Shown: positions 1-11,023, counted from the stretch's first letter. The stretch is DNA of 32,553 nt from Chrysophaeum taylorii (GCA_029834535.1 JAQMWT010000408.1:102501-135053); one strand, 5' to 3'. The notes: generated by a model not told the origin, from the letters alone. A program made the numbers and translations.

Positions 1-1
1 C

Positions 2-418
2 CAAGCGACGCCGCACCTTTTCGATGCCGGCGTTCGTCCCGACCACCTCGACGAGAGATCCCTCGAAGTCGACGCGCAAAAACTTGATGCCCTCGGATTG
101 CTGCAACTCCCTAATATTCCTTCTTTTTCTTCCTACGAACAATCCGGCCGCACCCTCGGGGATCTTCACAACCGCTTTCCGCATGTCCTCTCGATGATAA
201 CAAGTATCGGAGACATATGTAGAGCGCCGTGGACCGTCGCGACAATCGCCCGAGCGTCGTGCCTCGTCCCAGCAGACGCCGCGCTCGACGCGATCATCGT
301 CGTACTTTTCGCCTTTCCGAGCGTCGTACCGATCGCAGTGCCAACTCGTCTTCTGACTCCACATCATGTCCAAGATTCTCTCCGTATATTGAGAGTTTTG
401 GTTCTACAAATAATCTGA
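2..418 (+). other. Open frame entering from the left edge, unassigned
   Basis: A frame is open from base 2 to a stop at 416-418. Its first half (to about base 210) reads like ordinary protein, with a stretch similar in texture to an endonuclease or reverse-transcriptase linker (SGRTLGDLHNRFPHVLS). The second half is hydrophobic and unconvincing. I do not recognise a family. Because the next 4.5 kb is decayed mobile DNA, a transposon remnant is the most likely explanation. No start codon can be placed because the frame runs off the edge. Confidence 0.15.
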
Positions 419-481
419 ATTCTCCGAACTCCCCGTCGCGTGTCAAACACGACGCTGGATTTCCTTACTACTAATCGACAG

Positions 482-972
482 ATGTTTGTCTGTCTTTAAA
501 TGTCGACTGCTAAGAGGGGGGTGTGTGTGGGGAGCATGTTTGTCTGTCTTTAAATGTCGACTGCTAAGAGGGGGGTGTGTGTGGGGAGCATGAAGGATGT
601 GGGTGGGTTTGTGGGGTATGAGGGATGTGCCTGACGGGCGGAGATAAGTACGCGGGACCTAGTCGGGGTCATCGCCGAGGCGTGGGGCAGGCGAAGAGAG
701 GACGGGCCCCGCCCGTGGGTCGTACGCATGCTGCCGCCGGACGTATGTGCGACGAAGGGTGACGTCCTGCTGGGATCGGGCGGCCTGGGTGGGGTTCCCC
801 GAGGCGGCGACATGGGTGAGGGCGGTGAGGGCACAGCGAGCCCGGCCTAATGCGTTGGCTATCCCCCACTCACGGTAGATGCGGCGAGTTTGTCTTTAAA
901 TGTCGACTGCTAAGAGGGTGGTGTGTGTGGGGAGCATGAAGGATGTGGGTGGGTTTGTGCGGCGAGTTTGTC
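482..972. repeat. Tandem and dispersed GT-rich repeat, three copies
   Basis: A 54-bp unit occurs back to back at 482-535 and 536-589. It carries TTTAAATGTCGACTGCTAAG followed by a G-run and GTGTGTGTGGGGAGC. A third copy, with one changed base in the G-run and a shorter start, lies at 889-939, and both the second and third copies continue into the same GCATGAAGGATGTGGGTGGG tail. A smaller direct repeat GCGGCGAGTTTGTC is at 881-894 and 959-972, so the last copy sits inside a 78-bp duplication. No coding frame is convincing in this interval. Confidence 0.8.
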
Positions 973-1015
973 CCTCGATGTAGGGTAAGGATCATGTAGG
1001 CCCTCGAGCCAGGCA

Positions 1016-1575
1016 TTGATCCTCCAAGCCGTCTACGGCGACCTCGCAGACTGTTTCCACGACCCGCGGCGGCTCTTTCAGCGCGCCATTCTCACGCCCC
1101 GTCGAAACGATGTTGTCGATGCTGACAACGCGCGCATGACCGCGGCCTTTTTTTTCCGAAGACGAGGCGTCGGAGTTCTTTTCGGCCGACTAGGTTGGGT
1201 CGGAAGCCGACGCCTCGCTCTCAAGAGTCGAGTTTTGAACTCCCTGACAACCAACGGCATGCTGACTTTGATCGCGACCTTAAAGTCTTCGCAACCTCGA
1301 CCCGTCGCACGGCCACTGCAACGGTACCTGATACATGATCGATCGTGTCGTTGTCACCGAGGCTCCTCCAACCTGTATCCCGTAAGGCCCGCCGACGCCA
1401 AACGATCACCAAGAGCCAGGGCCAGACGCCCCGCGAGGTCGGCGTCCTCTTGGCGAAGCCCGTCTTCTGCCACGTCCAGCTCTACGTGGCTCTCTGTCGA
1501 TCGGCAACCCCGAGGATATCCTCTTCTGGGTCGACGACTCCACCCTACCCCACACGTGCTGCGCAATACCGATAA
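1016..1575 (+). pseudogene. PIF1/Helitron-type helicase C-terminal remnant
   Basis: Three pieces of the C-terminal half of a PIF1-like helicase follow in order but in different frames. First, RAILTPRRNDVVDADN (about 1081-1130) matches the conserved RAILTPrN..V..iN segment. Next is a broken SADxVGSEA segment with an in-frame stop, then LNSLTTNGM (about 1235-1262). Last, ITKSQGQTPREVGVLLAKPV and FCHVQLYVALCR (1405-1500) match helicase motifs V/VI (KSQGQTl..VgvyL..PvFsHGQLYVALSR). Frameshifts and stops show it is dead. PIF1 domains of this type are carried by Helitron rolling-circle transposons but also occur as host genes. The repeat-rich, gene-poor surroundings favour a Helitron. No Rep domain or Helitron end was seen, and the ATPase motifs I-III would have to lie to the left. 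Confidence 0.7.
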
Positions 1576-1611
1576 GCCCCCTCCTGGCGTCTACACGCGC
1601 ACTATAGGTTA

Positions 1612-1962
1612 ACTTACTGGGACCAGGTGAATTTACTGGAACCAGGTGGACTTACTGGGGTTAGAGATTGGGACTAGGTGAACTTAGTGACCAGGTGAAC
1701 TTACCGAGACCAAGTGTGAACTTACGGGGGCTTTTAGAGCAAACTCAAAGCTTAGCGGCGTGTGCGGATCAAAGCAGCTTAGATTGGCGGGGGTGAGAGC
1801 GACGAGCTCAAAGGAGAGTGGGTGTGGGTTTACACCGAATTTACTGGGGTTAGAGATTGTGTTTAAACCGAATTTGCTGGGGTTAGAGATTGGGACTAGG
1901 CGAACTTAACAGAAACAGGTGAACTTGCTGGGGTTAGAGATTGGGACTAGGTGAACTTACTG
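1612..1962. repeat. Degenerate tandem repeat array
   Basis: About ten diverged copies of a unit built around GGTGAACTTACTGGGGTTAG followed by AGATTGGGACTA. Full-length examples lie at about 1647-1690, 1845-1870, 1876-1905 and 1927-1960. Shorter variants such as GACCAGGTGAATTTACTGGA fill the rest. Unit length varies between roughly 20 and 45 bp, so the array is internally rearranged. No protein frame is credible across it. The 460 bp to its right (to 2420) holds no feature I can support. Confidence 0.7.
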
Positions 1963-2420
1963 GCCTGCACTTGTGATGATCCTAAACCAAACAAGGTCCC
2001 TACGTCTCCCGGCCGCCGGGTCTGGGGGCTCCCGGACGGTCAGGCTCGCGATTGGCCCTCCCCTAAAAAGCGGCTTGCATCAGCGTCCTTCCTTCCACTC
2101 ACCCCAGCTCGCCTTTCCGCTCGACGCTCCGACCCCCGCCAATCTGAGCTGCTTTTATCAGCGCCCGCTCTGCCCTTAGCCTTTGAGTTTACTCCCAAAC
2201 CAAGCAAGGTGGGGGACCCACCGAACGTCGCGATCAAATAGCACATTATCAGCTTATTAGGACCGTATCGGGCCCAATGGCCCGGGGTGAAGATCATCGA
2301 GTCTCGCGAGCTTTTTTCTTGCCTCGTCCTCGACGTGGCTACCGACCTGCGCTGTTGGGCGCGATATGACGATATCGTACTCAAGCGCGAGGTAGGGAGA
2401 AAGGTTCTTCGCTGGCCATC

Positions 2421-2960
2421 GTGGGCGACGACGCCATGGTGTTGGGGAACAACGCCGAACGCCAGTGGTTGGAGATACAAACCCGCGCCTCGGGCTCCGC
2501 GTGTCGTACTTGGACGATGTGTGATGCCCTTCAAACCAACCTCGAGAAGACGACTGTGCACATTGAAATTCTGTGTACGCCTGCGCTGGTTGCGGGCGAC
2601 TGGAACGTCACCTGGGGCACGCCTTACCCACCTCCCTGTGGAGACCCCAAGCGACATCACCTCGACTACATGCGCCGGTTCGATGAGGTTGCCGTTGGCC
2701 CTTGGATGCACTCGTATTACACCCGCGAACACAAGCCAACTCCCTTTCTCCGTCCCCGTACCGCTTCTAACTACACGAATTTTTTTTTCGAGTCTTGCCG
2801 CAGCATTGTTGCATCCACTCTCTATCGCGCGGGTGTTCTTGCCGGCCACTCTATTGGAGACCGGCCGCCGTGCAACTCGGAAGACTGGCCAATAGCTTAT
2901 CTAAAAATCGCCCCTGGGGTCGTTGAAGCTGCGGCACCCCTAACAAGGCTCTCAATCCTA
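2421..2960 (+). pseudogene. Non-LTR retrotransposon endonuclease (EEP fold) remnant
   Basis: The frame from 2421 to 3011 carries hallmarks of the exonuclease-endonuclease-phosphatase domain that opens LINE open reading frames. LVAGDWNVTW (about 2583-2615) corresponds to the GDfN motif. HHLDYMRRF and WMHSYYTREHKPTPFLR match the region before the R..siDyilvS motif, seen here as RTASNYTNFFFESCRSIVAS (about 2757-2816). AGVLAGHSIGD then leads into NSEDWPIAYLKI (about 2877-2912), aligning with the catalytic SDHxPI but with the Asp-His pair changed to Glu-Asp. Both the catalytic change and the lack of a reverse transcriptase downstream in frame show that it is inactive. The family call is moderately secure; the exact clade is not. 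Confidence 0.5.
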
Positions 2961-3177
2961 CCGTCTTCGCCTCAAAACGAAGATGGTGCCGTGGGTCCCT
3001 ATAAGGATTAAGTATCTCGGCGCTGGCTGGCGGCGAACCTACCGGCGCGCCTGCGCTCTCTTCCCGGTTTCTGCCGAGACTACCGTTCTCCATATGCCGA
3101 TAACGTGGATCTTGCGGGTTCGATAACTGGCGCTGCGGCTTAAGTTGGTACTGCTTGGTGTTCGTTGAACTCGGCAG

Positions 3178-3604
3178 ATGGACTTAAATTTCATGGAGGC
3201 CTCGTCGATCGCTATCCACGAGGCGGATACCATTGCCCATGAACATCGGGCGGAAGCACGTGCTCTTCGGCTCGATCAGCACCGCGCGCATTGGGAGCTG
3301 CAGCTCAATCACGTGGACTCCCATCACGACTCCACGCTGCGGAATGGAAACTTACAGCTGAGAGCGCCGAAAAAGCGCGATGAGGCCGAAGGGGCAGCAA
3401 GTATGCTTCGATCGCGCAATATGCGAGGCCGACGAACTTCCGTTCCATAACACCGGCGGATATGGCCCGTGTTTTGGTCCGCCGTTTACACAGCTGGATA
3501 GGGGGGGTCAATTGCGGCACCCTCCCGAGTTTGGTTCTGCCTGTGTCTCCGCTTTTGCCATGCATGAACACAATTCGCCGCACGGTTGGCTTTTGCCTCG
3601 TTAA
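3178..3604 (+). other. Possible remnant of the LINE linker between endonuclease and RT
   Basis: Two adjacent open frames (3178-3447 and 3380-3604) follow the endonuclease remnant on the same strand. The first is rich in Arg, His and Glu and resembles the charged linker that separates endonuclease and reverse transcriptase in LINEs; it ends with LRSRNMRGRRTSV. The second starts with a Cys/His-containing segment (CEADELPFHNTGGYGPCFG). No reverse-transcriptase motif follows. The assignment rests mainly on position. Confidence 0.2.
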
Positions 3605-5090
3605 CAATGCTTTCTGTTAGTTGATTACGCGCCGCGGCTTGCAGCTGCGGGTCTGCGTTTGCACCCGCTTCTTCGAGTTCATCGCGATACAATTTAATGT
3701 TACGAAAACCAAGGCGCTGGGCCTCGAGTGGTTCAAGGAATTTCTCGATCTTGCGGCACAGAACTGACGGCCTTTGTTATGCGATGCCATTGTGTTATTT
3801 CGCCTCTGGCGCTTGCAGCTCGTTGGTGACCCGCTCAAATCGTGCTGCTGTCTACCAAACGTGCCGCGCTTTCCAATGTTCCTTTTGACCACCGTGTGCG
3901 GCCAGTTCCGGTGTCTCTGGATAGCACACGTTCCTTTTCGACCAAGTGCTGTGGAGCAAGCTTGCCTATCGCTCTCGTTTGAACGTTTCGAACTGCGCTT
4001 TTTGGATTCACTGCAACGTGGCTCGCTGTGTGACCAGCGACGGGTTCGTGCCCAGGGGCGAGGATGGAGCTGTTGTTGCCATCTTCGCAGCCCACGCCTC
4101 TGCACTTTCACTTTGTTTGTTATTACTCCTCGCCCTGGGACTTCGTGCCAATGTCACATGTGCCTCTGTGCCGCACAAGCCGCACTTTGATCCCTTCGCG
4201 ATCTTCTCTTGCGGTTGCCCGTGGACGCTCTCCTCAAAAAAAAGGGCGCTGTCTTCTCGCGCGTTCTGGCATCTTCCAGCGCGTGCCAGTTACATCAGGT
4301 GATAGTTAAGATGAGATTGCGCACTTCACGCCGCGCCTTGCCACGCGTTTTGCCACGGTTTTTGGCTCGTTTGACATCATCGCGTGGGTGCGTAGCAACA
4401 GCGAAATTGTGCCGTAAATCCTTTGACCAGTTCGCATCGTTGAGTCCCTCCAGCATCTTGCTGATGGCCTTGCGGCGCGTGGTCGGTGTGGAACGAGTAT
4501 GGACGATGCTGCTTGCACGCATTTCTGTCATTTCCGTCGCTGGTTTGCCACCTTCCACCGGCGATGTCTTTGATATGGCTTGTTCGACTTTGGTCACGCA
4601 GCTTGGAGTTGCGCGTCTTCGTGCACATGAGCCTGCGGATGTCGATACTCTATCTTCGCTCGTCGTCCGGACATTTTTGGTTGGCCCGTGAGCTGTCGTG
4701 GCATGCCCTTATGCATACTAAGTTCCTCGTGGCGCAATTAGCCACTGGACAGCATTCTGCTGCCCTTGGAGTCGTCGTCCTGGTCACACGCGTCGCTGTT
4801 TCTTCCGAGTTGCTTAGCCGTCTTTGGAGACATGCCCACATCCCACTTTAACGACGGCGCGACAGAGTTCTAGGACTAATTTGCTGCTTCATCGTCTCGT
4901 TCTTGCGACGAGCACAACTTTGCGGGCCTGGTAGACTTTCAGTCTCTTTTCTCACCAGACTCCCTTTCTTTTTCTTGATACATGTTTGTATTATTGCGGA
5001 CGCGACGACGTTCAAAGGACGGCAATCACATCCTTCTGCCTTTTTTCGAGTATTTAGGTAGGAAGACTCTGACAAAAAACTAAAATCATA
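3605..5090. other. Gene-poor stretch without recognisable features
   Basis: Both strands carry only short, overlapping open frames. The most protein-like is on the minus strand at 4295-4597 (100 residues, rich in Lys, Arg and Thr, beginning MTKVEQAISKTSPVEGGKPA) and another lies at 3835-4095. Neither has a motif I recognise, an intron signal or a clear continuation. By position this could be further decayed transposon sequence. I see no RNA gene here. Confidence 0.3.
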
Positions 5091-5387
5091 CAAATTAAAT
5101 CAAAATGACTTTGGAATGAAATAAAGAATTTTCTGCAATTGATAACCGTTGAACCGTACCACAAATAAAATGAAGGATTAATCACATTCAAGAAAGCATT
5201 GGGCACTTTCCAGAGGAGACACCGGGCTGACGCGCACACTTTGCCTAGGACTTTTGTCGCCAAGGCCACATACATTTTCATTCGTAGTGACCATTCAGAA
5301 ACGTATATATTGGAAACCCCAAAGAACAGTGTACCAGAAAGTGCGAATTGGGTCTCGCAAGCAAAGCAAGAAGAACTGCGGGAGCAA
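5091..5387 (+). promoter_or_regulatory. AT-rich upstream region of the receptor gene
   Basis: Base composition changes to AT-rich (for example AACTAAAATCATACAAATTA, then several A/T runs to about 5190) just before the receptor gene, after the mixed-composition decayed DNA to the left. In a GC-rich genome this is a plausible core promoter and 5' leader. No defined box is clear enough to name. The frame is open upstream to 5199, but the first ATG followed by a signal peptide is at 5388. Confidence 0.3.
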
Positions 5388-7297
5388 ATGATAGGCGTGT
5401 GGTGGTGGTGCTTGGTGTGGGGTGTTGGCGCCGATGTGCTGCACGTGGGAACCTTCGTTCCATTCTCAGAGAGCCCCTCGAGTGACCAACCTTACAAGTC
5501 GGGGGTGACTCGACAGGTGGGCGTCGCGTCAATCCTGGCGGCGCAGCACTTTAACGACCGCGATGGTTCGATCGTCGACGTGTTGGGTGAGATGTCTGCG
5601 ACAACCGGCTGCGACTACGTCATCAACATTTCGATGTACAACACGCGAGTGCCGTGTCCGTGTGCCTCGCATGACCTGCGCTCGTGCAGATTCGCGTCGC
5701 CCTTCGAGACGATCCAGGCCTATCGTCAATCATACATGCACTTTGACGCGATTATCGGCGCTGGGCGGTCCGATTGCTCTGCGCCTCTGGCGATCAACGC
5801 GGGCATTGATTTACTTCCGCAGATTTCGTATCTTTCAACCTCGCCCTCTTTGGACGCCAAGGGCACATACCCTTTTTTCACGCGAACGATCCCGTCGGAC
5901 AACGCCGCCGCCGTCGCCGTCGCCGACTTTCTGGTTTATTACGGGTGGACGCGTGCGGCGATCATCCATGTCGTCGACACGTGCGTTACCGCCCCGAACA
6001 TTCGATCGCACACATCATGTAGGTATGGCAACGGCTACGCGAGTGCTATGGCGAGCGCGTGTCAGTCGCGAGGGATCAATTGCGAGAGCGTCGGCTACGA
6101 GACCCAAAACGCCAAGAGTATGGAGACGGCAGTCGACTTCGTGATGGAGACCGGCTCGCGCGTGCGTTTTTTCTTCCTTTGTGTGATTGCGTCGTGAGGG
6201 AAATCAGGTCTTCGTCGGGATCATGTACGACTGGGACCTCGAATCGGCGATTGGCCTCGCGCGCTCCCGAAATTTGACCGGAACGGATTCGATGTTTATC
6301 TTCTCGGATTCGATCAGCTCGCAGAAGATCACGGAGCTCGAGGGGGATAATGCCGAGGCAGTGAGGGGCGGGGCTCGCATCTACGCCACCGGGGCCGGCA
6401 TCGGCGATCCCGGAGACGCAGCCTTCGCGACGGCCTATCGAACGACGTACAACGCGAGCTTCTACAACAAATTTCTCGAGCCCGCCGAGCCCCACGCCAC
6501 CGTCACCGATGCCGAGCTCGCGGCCGGCAAGACGTACGACGTTGCGAATTATGCGTACGACGCTGTTGTCGCCCTCGGCCTCGCGGCGTGCGGCTTGCAG
6601 GCGAACGGCACGATAGCCGCGGGCAGGCGCCTCCTCGACGAGGTATACGTCACAACCTTTCACGGCGCATCCGGCAAGGTTGCTTTCGATTCATCCACCG
6701 GCTCGCGCAACGCGACGTCTGCGAACTATGTCGTCGAAAATTTCAAAGAGGTTGTTGAAAGCGGTACGCTCGAGTCCGTCGTGGTCGGCGTGTGGGCGCC
6801 CGATGGCTGGTCGCTCTTTGAATCGTTCGAGTTCAACGACGGCACGCAGACCCCGCCGCTGGACTACATCGACCTCGAGTGCGGCAACGGCATGCAGGAG
6901 GAGTCTGGAAAATGCGTGCGTGGCGTCTCTTTTGTACGCCAGAATGATGACAAAGGCCTCTCAGACGCCGTGCCCCAAAGGAATGTACCGCAAAGCGGGG
7001 ACCAAGCTCAAGTCGTGCATCCCTTGCCCCAAGGACTGGTTTGCCGCGAACGAGGGCTCGACGGAGTGCACGAGTTGTGGCCCAAACGCGATGACCAAGA
7101 TCGAGATCGACGAAGGGGCAGATTCTCCTACGGACTGCGTGTGCGAAGAAAACGCGTACTCGAGGGCCTGGCCGATCGAGCCGGATCGCGGCTGCGAGAG
7201 TTGTAGCGACTTAGATGCCTATTGTCCCGGTGGAACTTGTTGCAACCGGTGTCGTCAATCACCTGCCGCCTGCGTTCATCTCGAGGACAAACCATTC

Positions 7298-7344
<47 letters not shown>

Positions 7345-9917
7345 CAGGTCTTCCATACCCCAAGCAAGGATTCTGGATGGAAGCGTCACCAGAGCTTCGG
7401 GCTCATACGTACCGGTGTAGGTATCGTTTTTTCTGCAAGGCCGAAGGACGCAGCGGGGGTCGCGGTCCCGTGTTCGCCAGTGGAAACTACTCGGCGCTCC
7501 ACAACAACACGTGCATGACCATGACTGGCAAGAACATCGACCTGAGCGAATCCAAGGTTGAAAACTGGTGCATCAGGGGTCGGAGCTACGAGGCTCCACT
7601 CTGCGAGGATCCCATCGTCGAACCCGACAACCGCTACTACCAAATAGTCAACCTCGTCTTCGAGTGCCCAAGACGGGGGCTACGTTGGGTCCACACGCTC
7701 GTCAGCACCATCGTGCTTGTCTCACTTTTTTTCTTCATCAATGACGTTGTTCGCGACAAGTACCAGCTCCTCGACCTGGTCTTAGACGTCTACCAAGACT
7801 GTGGCATTATCGCGAGTTTTCGCTTCCAGTGGCCGCGACAGCTCGAGTATGTTTTCATTGCCTTCGTCGTCGCGCTCTTCGACGTCGACGCCTACGCACG
7901 GAGACCAGTGTCTCGTCGAACGTCCATTGACGAGACTTTATTTTGGCTGCGGCGGCGTAGGAACCGAATTGCACTTTCCCTCAGTGGTCCCATTATGATG
8001 CTTTCTGGGTGATGCTCGCGAGACCTCGGCGTCCTTCGTCCCTCGTTGTTGTTCTTCCTTCTGACGCGTTATCATCATCGTACAGGCCATGCCTTTTTTT
8101 CACGCTGCCTTGCGGGCGGCGTGGGCGCTCGCGACCACGAACTGGACCGCGGACGACTTCCGCCGCGTTGCCGGTTCTAGCCTCTCGTTCTTGATCACTG
8201 CCTTTCCTTCTCTGGTTGCGACGTGCCAATCAGCTTTTACATGTCGGAAGTTCCAAGGTCACGGCCGCATGCTAGTCGAGTCGCCCCCCGATGCCTGCGG
8301 CACCCGCGAGCACACGATAGTTCGAGTCGTAGCGGTACTCTACTTCGCCGTCTTCATCGTTGGTGCACCGTTCGCCATCATCACCCACCTCAGCATTCTC
8401 TGGCGCCGGAACGCACTCTGTCGAAAAGAAACGCTCTTGGTCTACGGTTTCCTGTACAAGGCGTTTCATAGCGATGCGTCAGTTTCTGTTGTGTGCCGGG
8501 GACTTCGCTCGCGACTTTCTTTTGTCTCCGCAGGTTGTGGTGGGGTGGTGTCCGATTGGCCAAACATTTCGTGCTCGTCTCGGTCTCCATACTTGCTTGG
8601 TCGAGCCCTAGGAGTCAGGGCCTCACTGCCATCTGCTTGCTCATCATGATCGCAGCGCAGCATTCGCGAGTACAGCCGTGCTTGTCCAGGACGCTCAATC
8701 GTTTCGAACTCGGGGGTCTCCTGCTGGCAATCCTCTTTACTGTTTTGGGTCTTCTCTTCGCCAGCGGCAGGACGCACCTCCAAGTGACCAAGGAGCAAAT
8801 CAAGTTCGAGCGCCGGGCCTTTGTCTACATTTTCTTCTTCAGTCAGGCGGTATATCTGGCCTGCGCCGTGGTCCTTACGAGCCGCGAGAGCGTGCAAGTC
8901 GCCGACAGGCAGTTGTCCGAACGGAAATTAGGGCAGTCGCGCCTGCAGCGCGCATACGCACAAGCACAGCTCCTCATCGGTGAGACCAGCCCCGAGGCTG
9001 CAGCTGAAACAACGGTGATGAGGAACGCCGTGCCAATGCCGTTGCCTCGTCGTCCCGAAACGGTCCCGCCGCGCCGGTTGTTGACGAATTCGGGACGATA
9101 CTCGGAGCCTGTTCCACAACTCGAGCTCCTCAATAGCTTCAAGGGTCGCGCCATCAAGGCCTTTGTCTTGAGCAAAAACTTTGAGAGGAGCGCCGCTCGC
9201 GAGGTAAGCCACGTCGAAGAACTCGACCGTGCTATAGCACCCTACGTGTCCGACGACTCGCTCACCAACAACTACTCCAATTCCATGGAAGCTAGCTTTT
9301 TTCGGCGTCTCGACAGTACCTTTCCGGCTTTCCTGGACTTGCTTGTCGACTGCTCCGAGGATGTGCGCATTGTTCTGCGCAAAGGCTTAGCCGCGCTCGC
9401 CGAGGCGACCTATTGCTACAAGACGTGCGGCAGGTTTTCAATCACGCAGCATCTCATCCAACGAATCGACCGATCGAGCGTTTGTTTCTTTTTGCTCTAT
9501 GCTCCACCAGCCAAACGCGCCGCTTTTCGCGAGTTTCTGAATAAGGTCGTTGAAGAGAATCCGTATCTACGAGTCCGCAGAGACGCGATCCACGCTGCCA
9601 AACTCGCGCTCCTCATCCAGCGTGCTTGGAGGAAGCGGCGCGCCTGGCGCATCATCTTACCTTCGTTGCGCAGGTCCACTGCCGCGAGATCCGCTGGTAA
9701 GGCCTCGCCCGTCTGTAATAGGGTGACCGTTGCGCCTTCGTTTGCGCCTCCCCACACTTCTGACTGCCAACCCAAGCAAATTTCGACTTACGGCGACGAT
9801 CAGATAGCGTTTAGCGACGACGGTGCTTCAGCCGCTCATTCCACGTCGACGGTGCCGGGTCCGGCGGCGGAGAGTGGTTACGACAGCGGCGACTCCAGAA
9901 ACATGACGTACCCTTAA
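5388..9917 (+). CDS. Receptor-like membrane protein: Venus-flytrap ligand domain, Cys-rich region, about nine membrane spans, IQ motif
   Basis: I infer eight exons: 5388-5980, 6023-6161, 6208-6915, 6956-7229, 7348-7907, 7961-8008, 8086-8492 and 8534-9917, giving about 1370 residues in one frame. The third-intron donor could instead be at 7239, and a further 39-bp in-frame intron at 7415-7453 is possible. The protein starts with a signal peptide (MIGVWWWCLVWGVGA). A ligand-binding region of the ANF-receptor/periplasmic-binding type follows to about residue 460 (VGTFVPFS; FDAIIGAGRSDCSAPLA; IIHVVDTYGNGYASA across the first splice). Next comes a GCC2/GCC3-like Cys-rich stretch (CIPCPKDWFAANEGSTECTS; LPYPKQGFW). 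Roughly nine hydrophobic spans lie between residues 690 and 960, and an IQ-type calmodulin-binding segment (LLIQRAWRKRRAWR) is near residue 1270. The architecture suggests a cell-surface sensor; the ligand and signalling output are unknown. It is not a standard seven-helix GABA-B receptor. Confidence 0.75.
7298..7344 (+). repeat. AATC tetranucleotide microsatellite inside intron 4
   Basis: Nearly twelve uninterrupted copies of the tetranucleotide AATC fill the 3' half of the 118-bp intron at 7230-7347 and end three bases before the CAG acceptor. This intron is the longest in the gene, and the array accounts for most of the excess. Reading through it gives a spurious Ser-Ile-Asn-Gln repeat. 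Confidence 0.85.
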
Positions 9918-10471
9918 TTAAACTTTTCCCCATCTTCTTGCGCGTCCGCAAGCAGCCCCAATGTCCAAGGCGCCTCGATCTCCTTCAAGACGCGCCTGAA
10001 GCCCACGAAAACCCCAGTAAGTAAGCAAGCAAGCAAGCACCCAGCGTGCGCTATCCCCAATAATCCGCCACACTAGTAGAAGTACTAAATACGGAAAGGC
10101 ACGACATCGTCCATCCTGCGGTCTTATTACTAGGAAACCTTTGTTGGGAACAAGAGAGCGTTCGATTACGCAGCCAAAGTATTTTTTATGACATGGTGGT
10201 CTATCGGAGCTTATGTATACGGGATGACTGCACCAGGCCCGCGACGTAAAATACAAACCAATCTCCCACCCCTCTTCGCAATCGACCGACCGACCTTTAA
10301 AAGCTCATTTTTTCCCAGGGGGTACGCCGCATCATCCGAGCACGAGTTCGCCGCGTGGTCGCTCCGAAAATTTTGACCACGATTTAATAGGGATCCCAGG
10401 CAAGCTCGCATTCGTTCTCTTCGTCGATTCCAAATCCCTTCGTCTTCTGTTTGACGCGTTCGGAATTCGAA
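9918..10471. other. Intergenic spacer, converging 3' ends
   Basis: This separates the stop of the receptor gene (+) from the inferred stop of the small minus-strand gene at 10472. It contains a short AAGC microsatellite (about 10018-10038). Open frames at 10188-10376 (+) and 9918-10256 (-) show no protein-like character and no splice continuity. Nothing else is supportable. Confidence 0.5.
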
Positions 10472-11023
10472 TCATCGATCGAAAGGGCGATTCGGGCTAT
10501 ACGAGGACGGAACTTTCGCACACTCGGACTGTTGGCGGTTGTCGATGGAATCCGAGCCGTTAGGTTTCAAAGGCGCGGAGGATTTTTTAAGTGCAGCAAC
10601 AGCCATGTCTAGATTGCCTTTGTGCAGCAACATCCATCCCTTCCAGATCGTCTCGTGCGTCGCCTGCGAAGTCTCGGCCCTGAAGTTCTCGGCCATCTGG
10701 GCGACGTACATCAATGGCATCGATCTCGGGCGATGATTAGCTTGCGATGATCACGTCGAGGAGCGACGGCGGCCCGAGTAACCTCCTCTTTCGGGTCAAA
10801 CTCTTGCGCGGCGTCCCCCGTCGGTGCCTTGCGTCTAAGTCTTGCTTCGCCCGGCGCTATCGTCGTGCTTTCTGACCACCTTTTTCTTCACCTTTTTGGT
10901 GGGACCCTTTTTTGGCGCTGTTCTTGTCTCTACGGAGGAGGAGAAAAGTTGAACTTTTGAGTCTCGTTTGCATCCGCCTCGGTTTTTTTTCTGTTCGAGA
11001 TAGGGTCGTAGTGGCTGGCGCAT
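10472..11023 (-). CDS. Small lysine-rich protein of unknown function, three exons
   Basis: Three minus-strand frames join through GT..AG introns with matching phase: exon 1 11023-10880, intron 10879-10828 (52 bp), exon 2 10827-10768, intron 10767-10697 (71 bp), exon 3 10696-10472, giving 142 residues. Exon 1 is strongly basic and ends KKGPTKKVKKK, like a nuclear-localisation or nucleic-acid-binding tail. Exons 2-3 form a mostly helical, acidic-amphipathic region (EFDPKEEVTRAA, then MAENFRAETSQATHETIWKG and LDMAVAALKK). I recognise no family. The frame also extends upstream of the chosen ATG without another good start. It is divergent from the coiled-coil gene, 141 bp away. The second intron has an alternative phase-0 donor 15 bp further upstream. 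Confidence 0.45.

Noticed and set aside
482..972. CRISPR array
   Set aside because: Repeats are GT-rich, irregularly spaced, partly tandem without spacers, and the genome is eukaryotic.
2040..2849. 269-codon minus-strand open frame
   Set aside because: It overlaps the endonuclease remnant on the other strand and has no recognisable motif; the plus strand explains the region better.
5199..5387. N-terminal extension of the receptor frame upstream of 5388
   Set aside because: No ATG in the extension; the ATG at 5388 is followed directly by a good signal peptide.
8009..8085. Frameshift in the receptor gene, suggesting a pseudogene
   Set aside because: A 77-bp intron (GTGATG..TACAG) and the preceding 53-bp intron restore a single frame without any sequence change.
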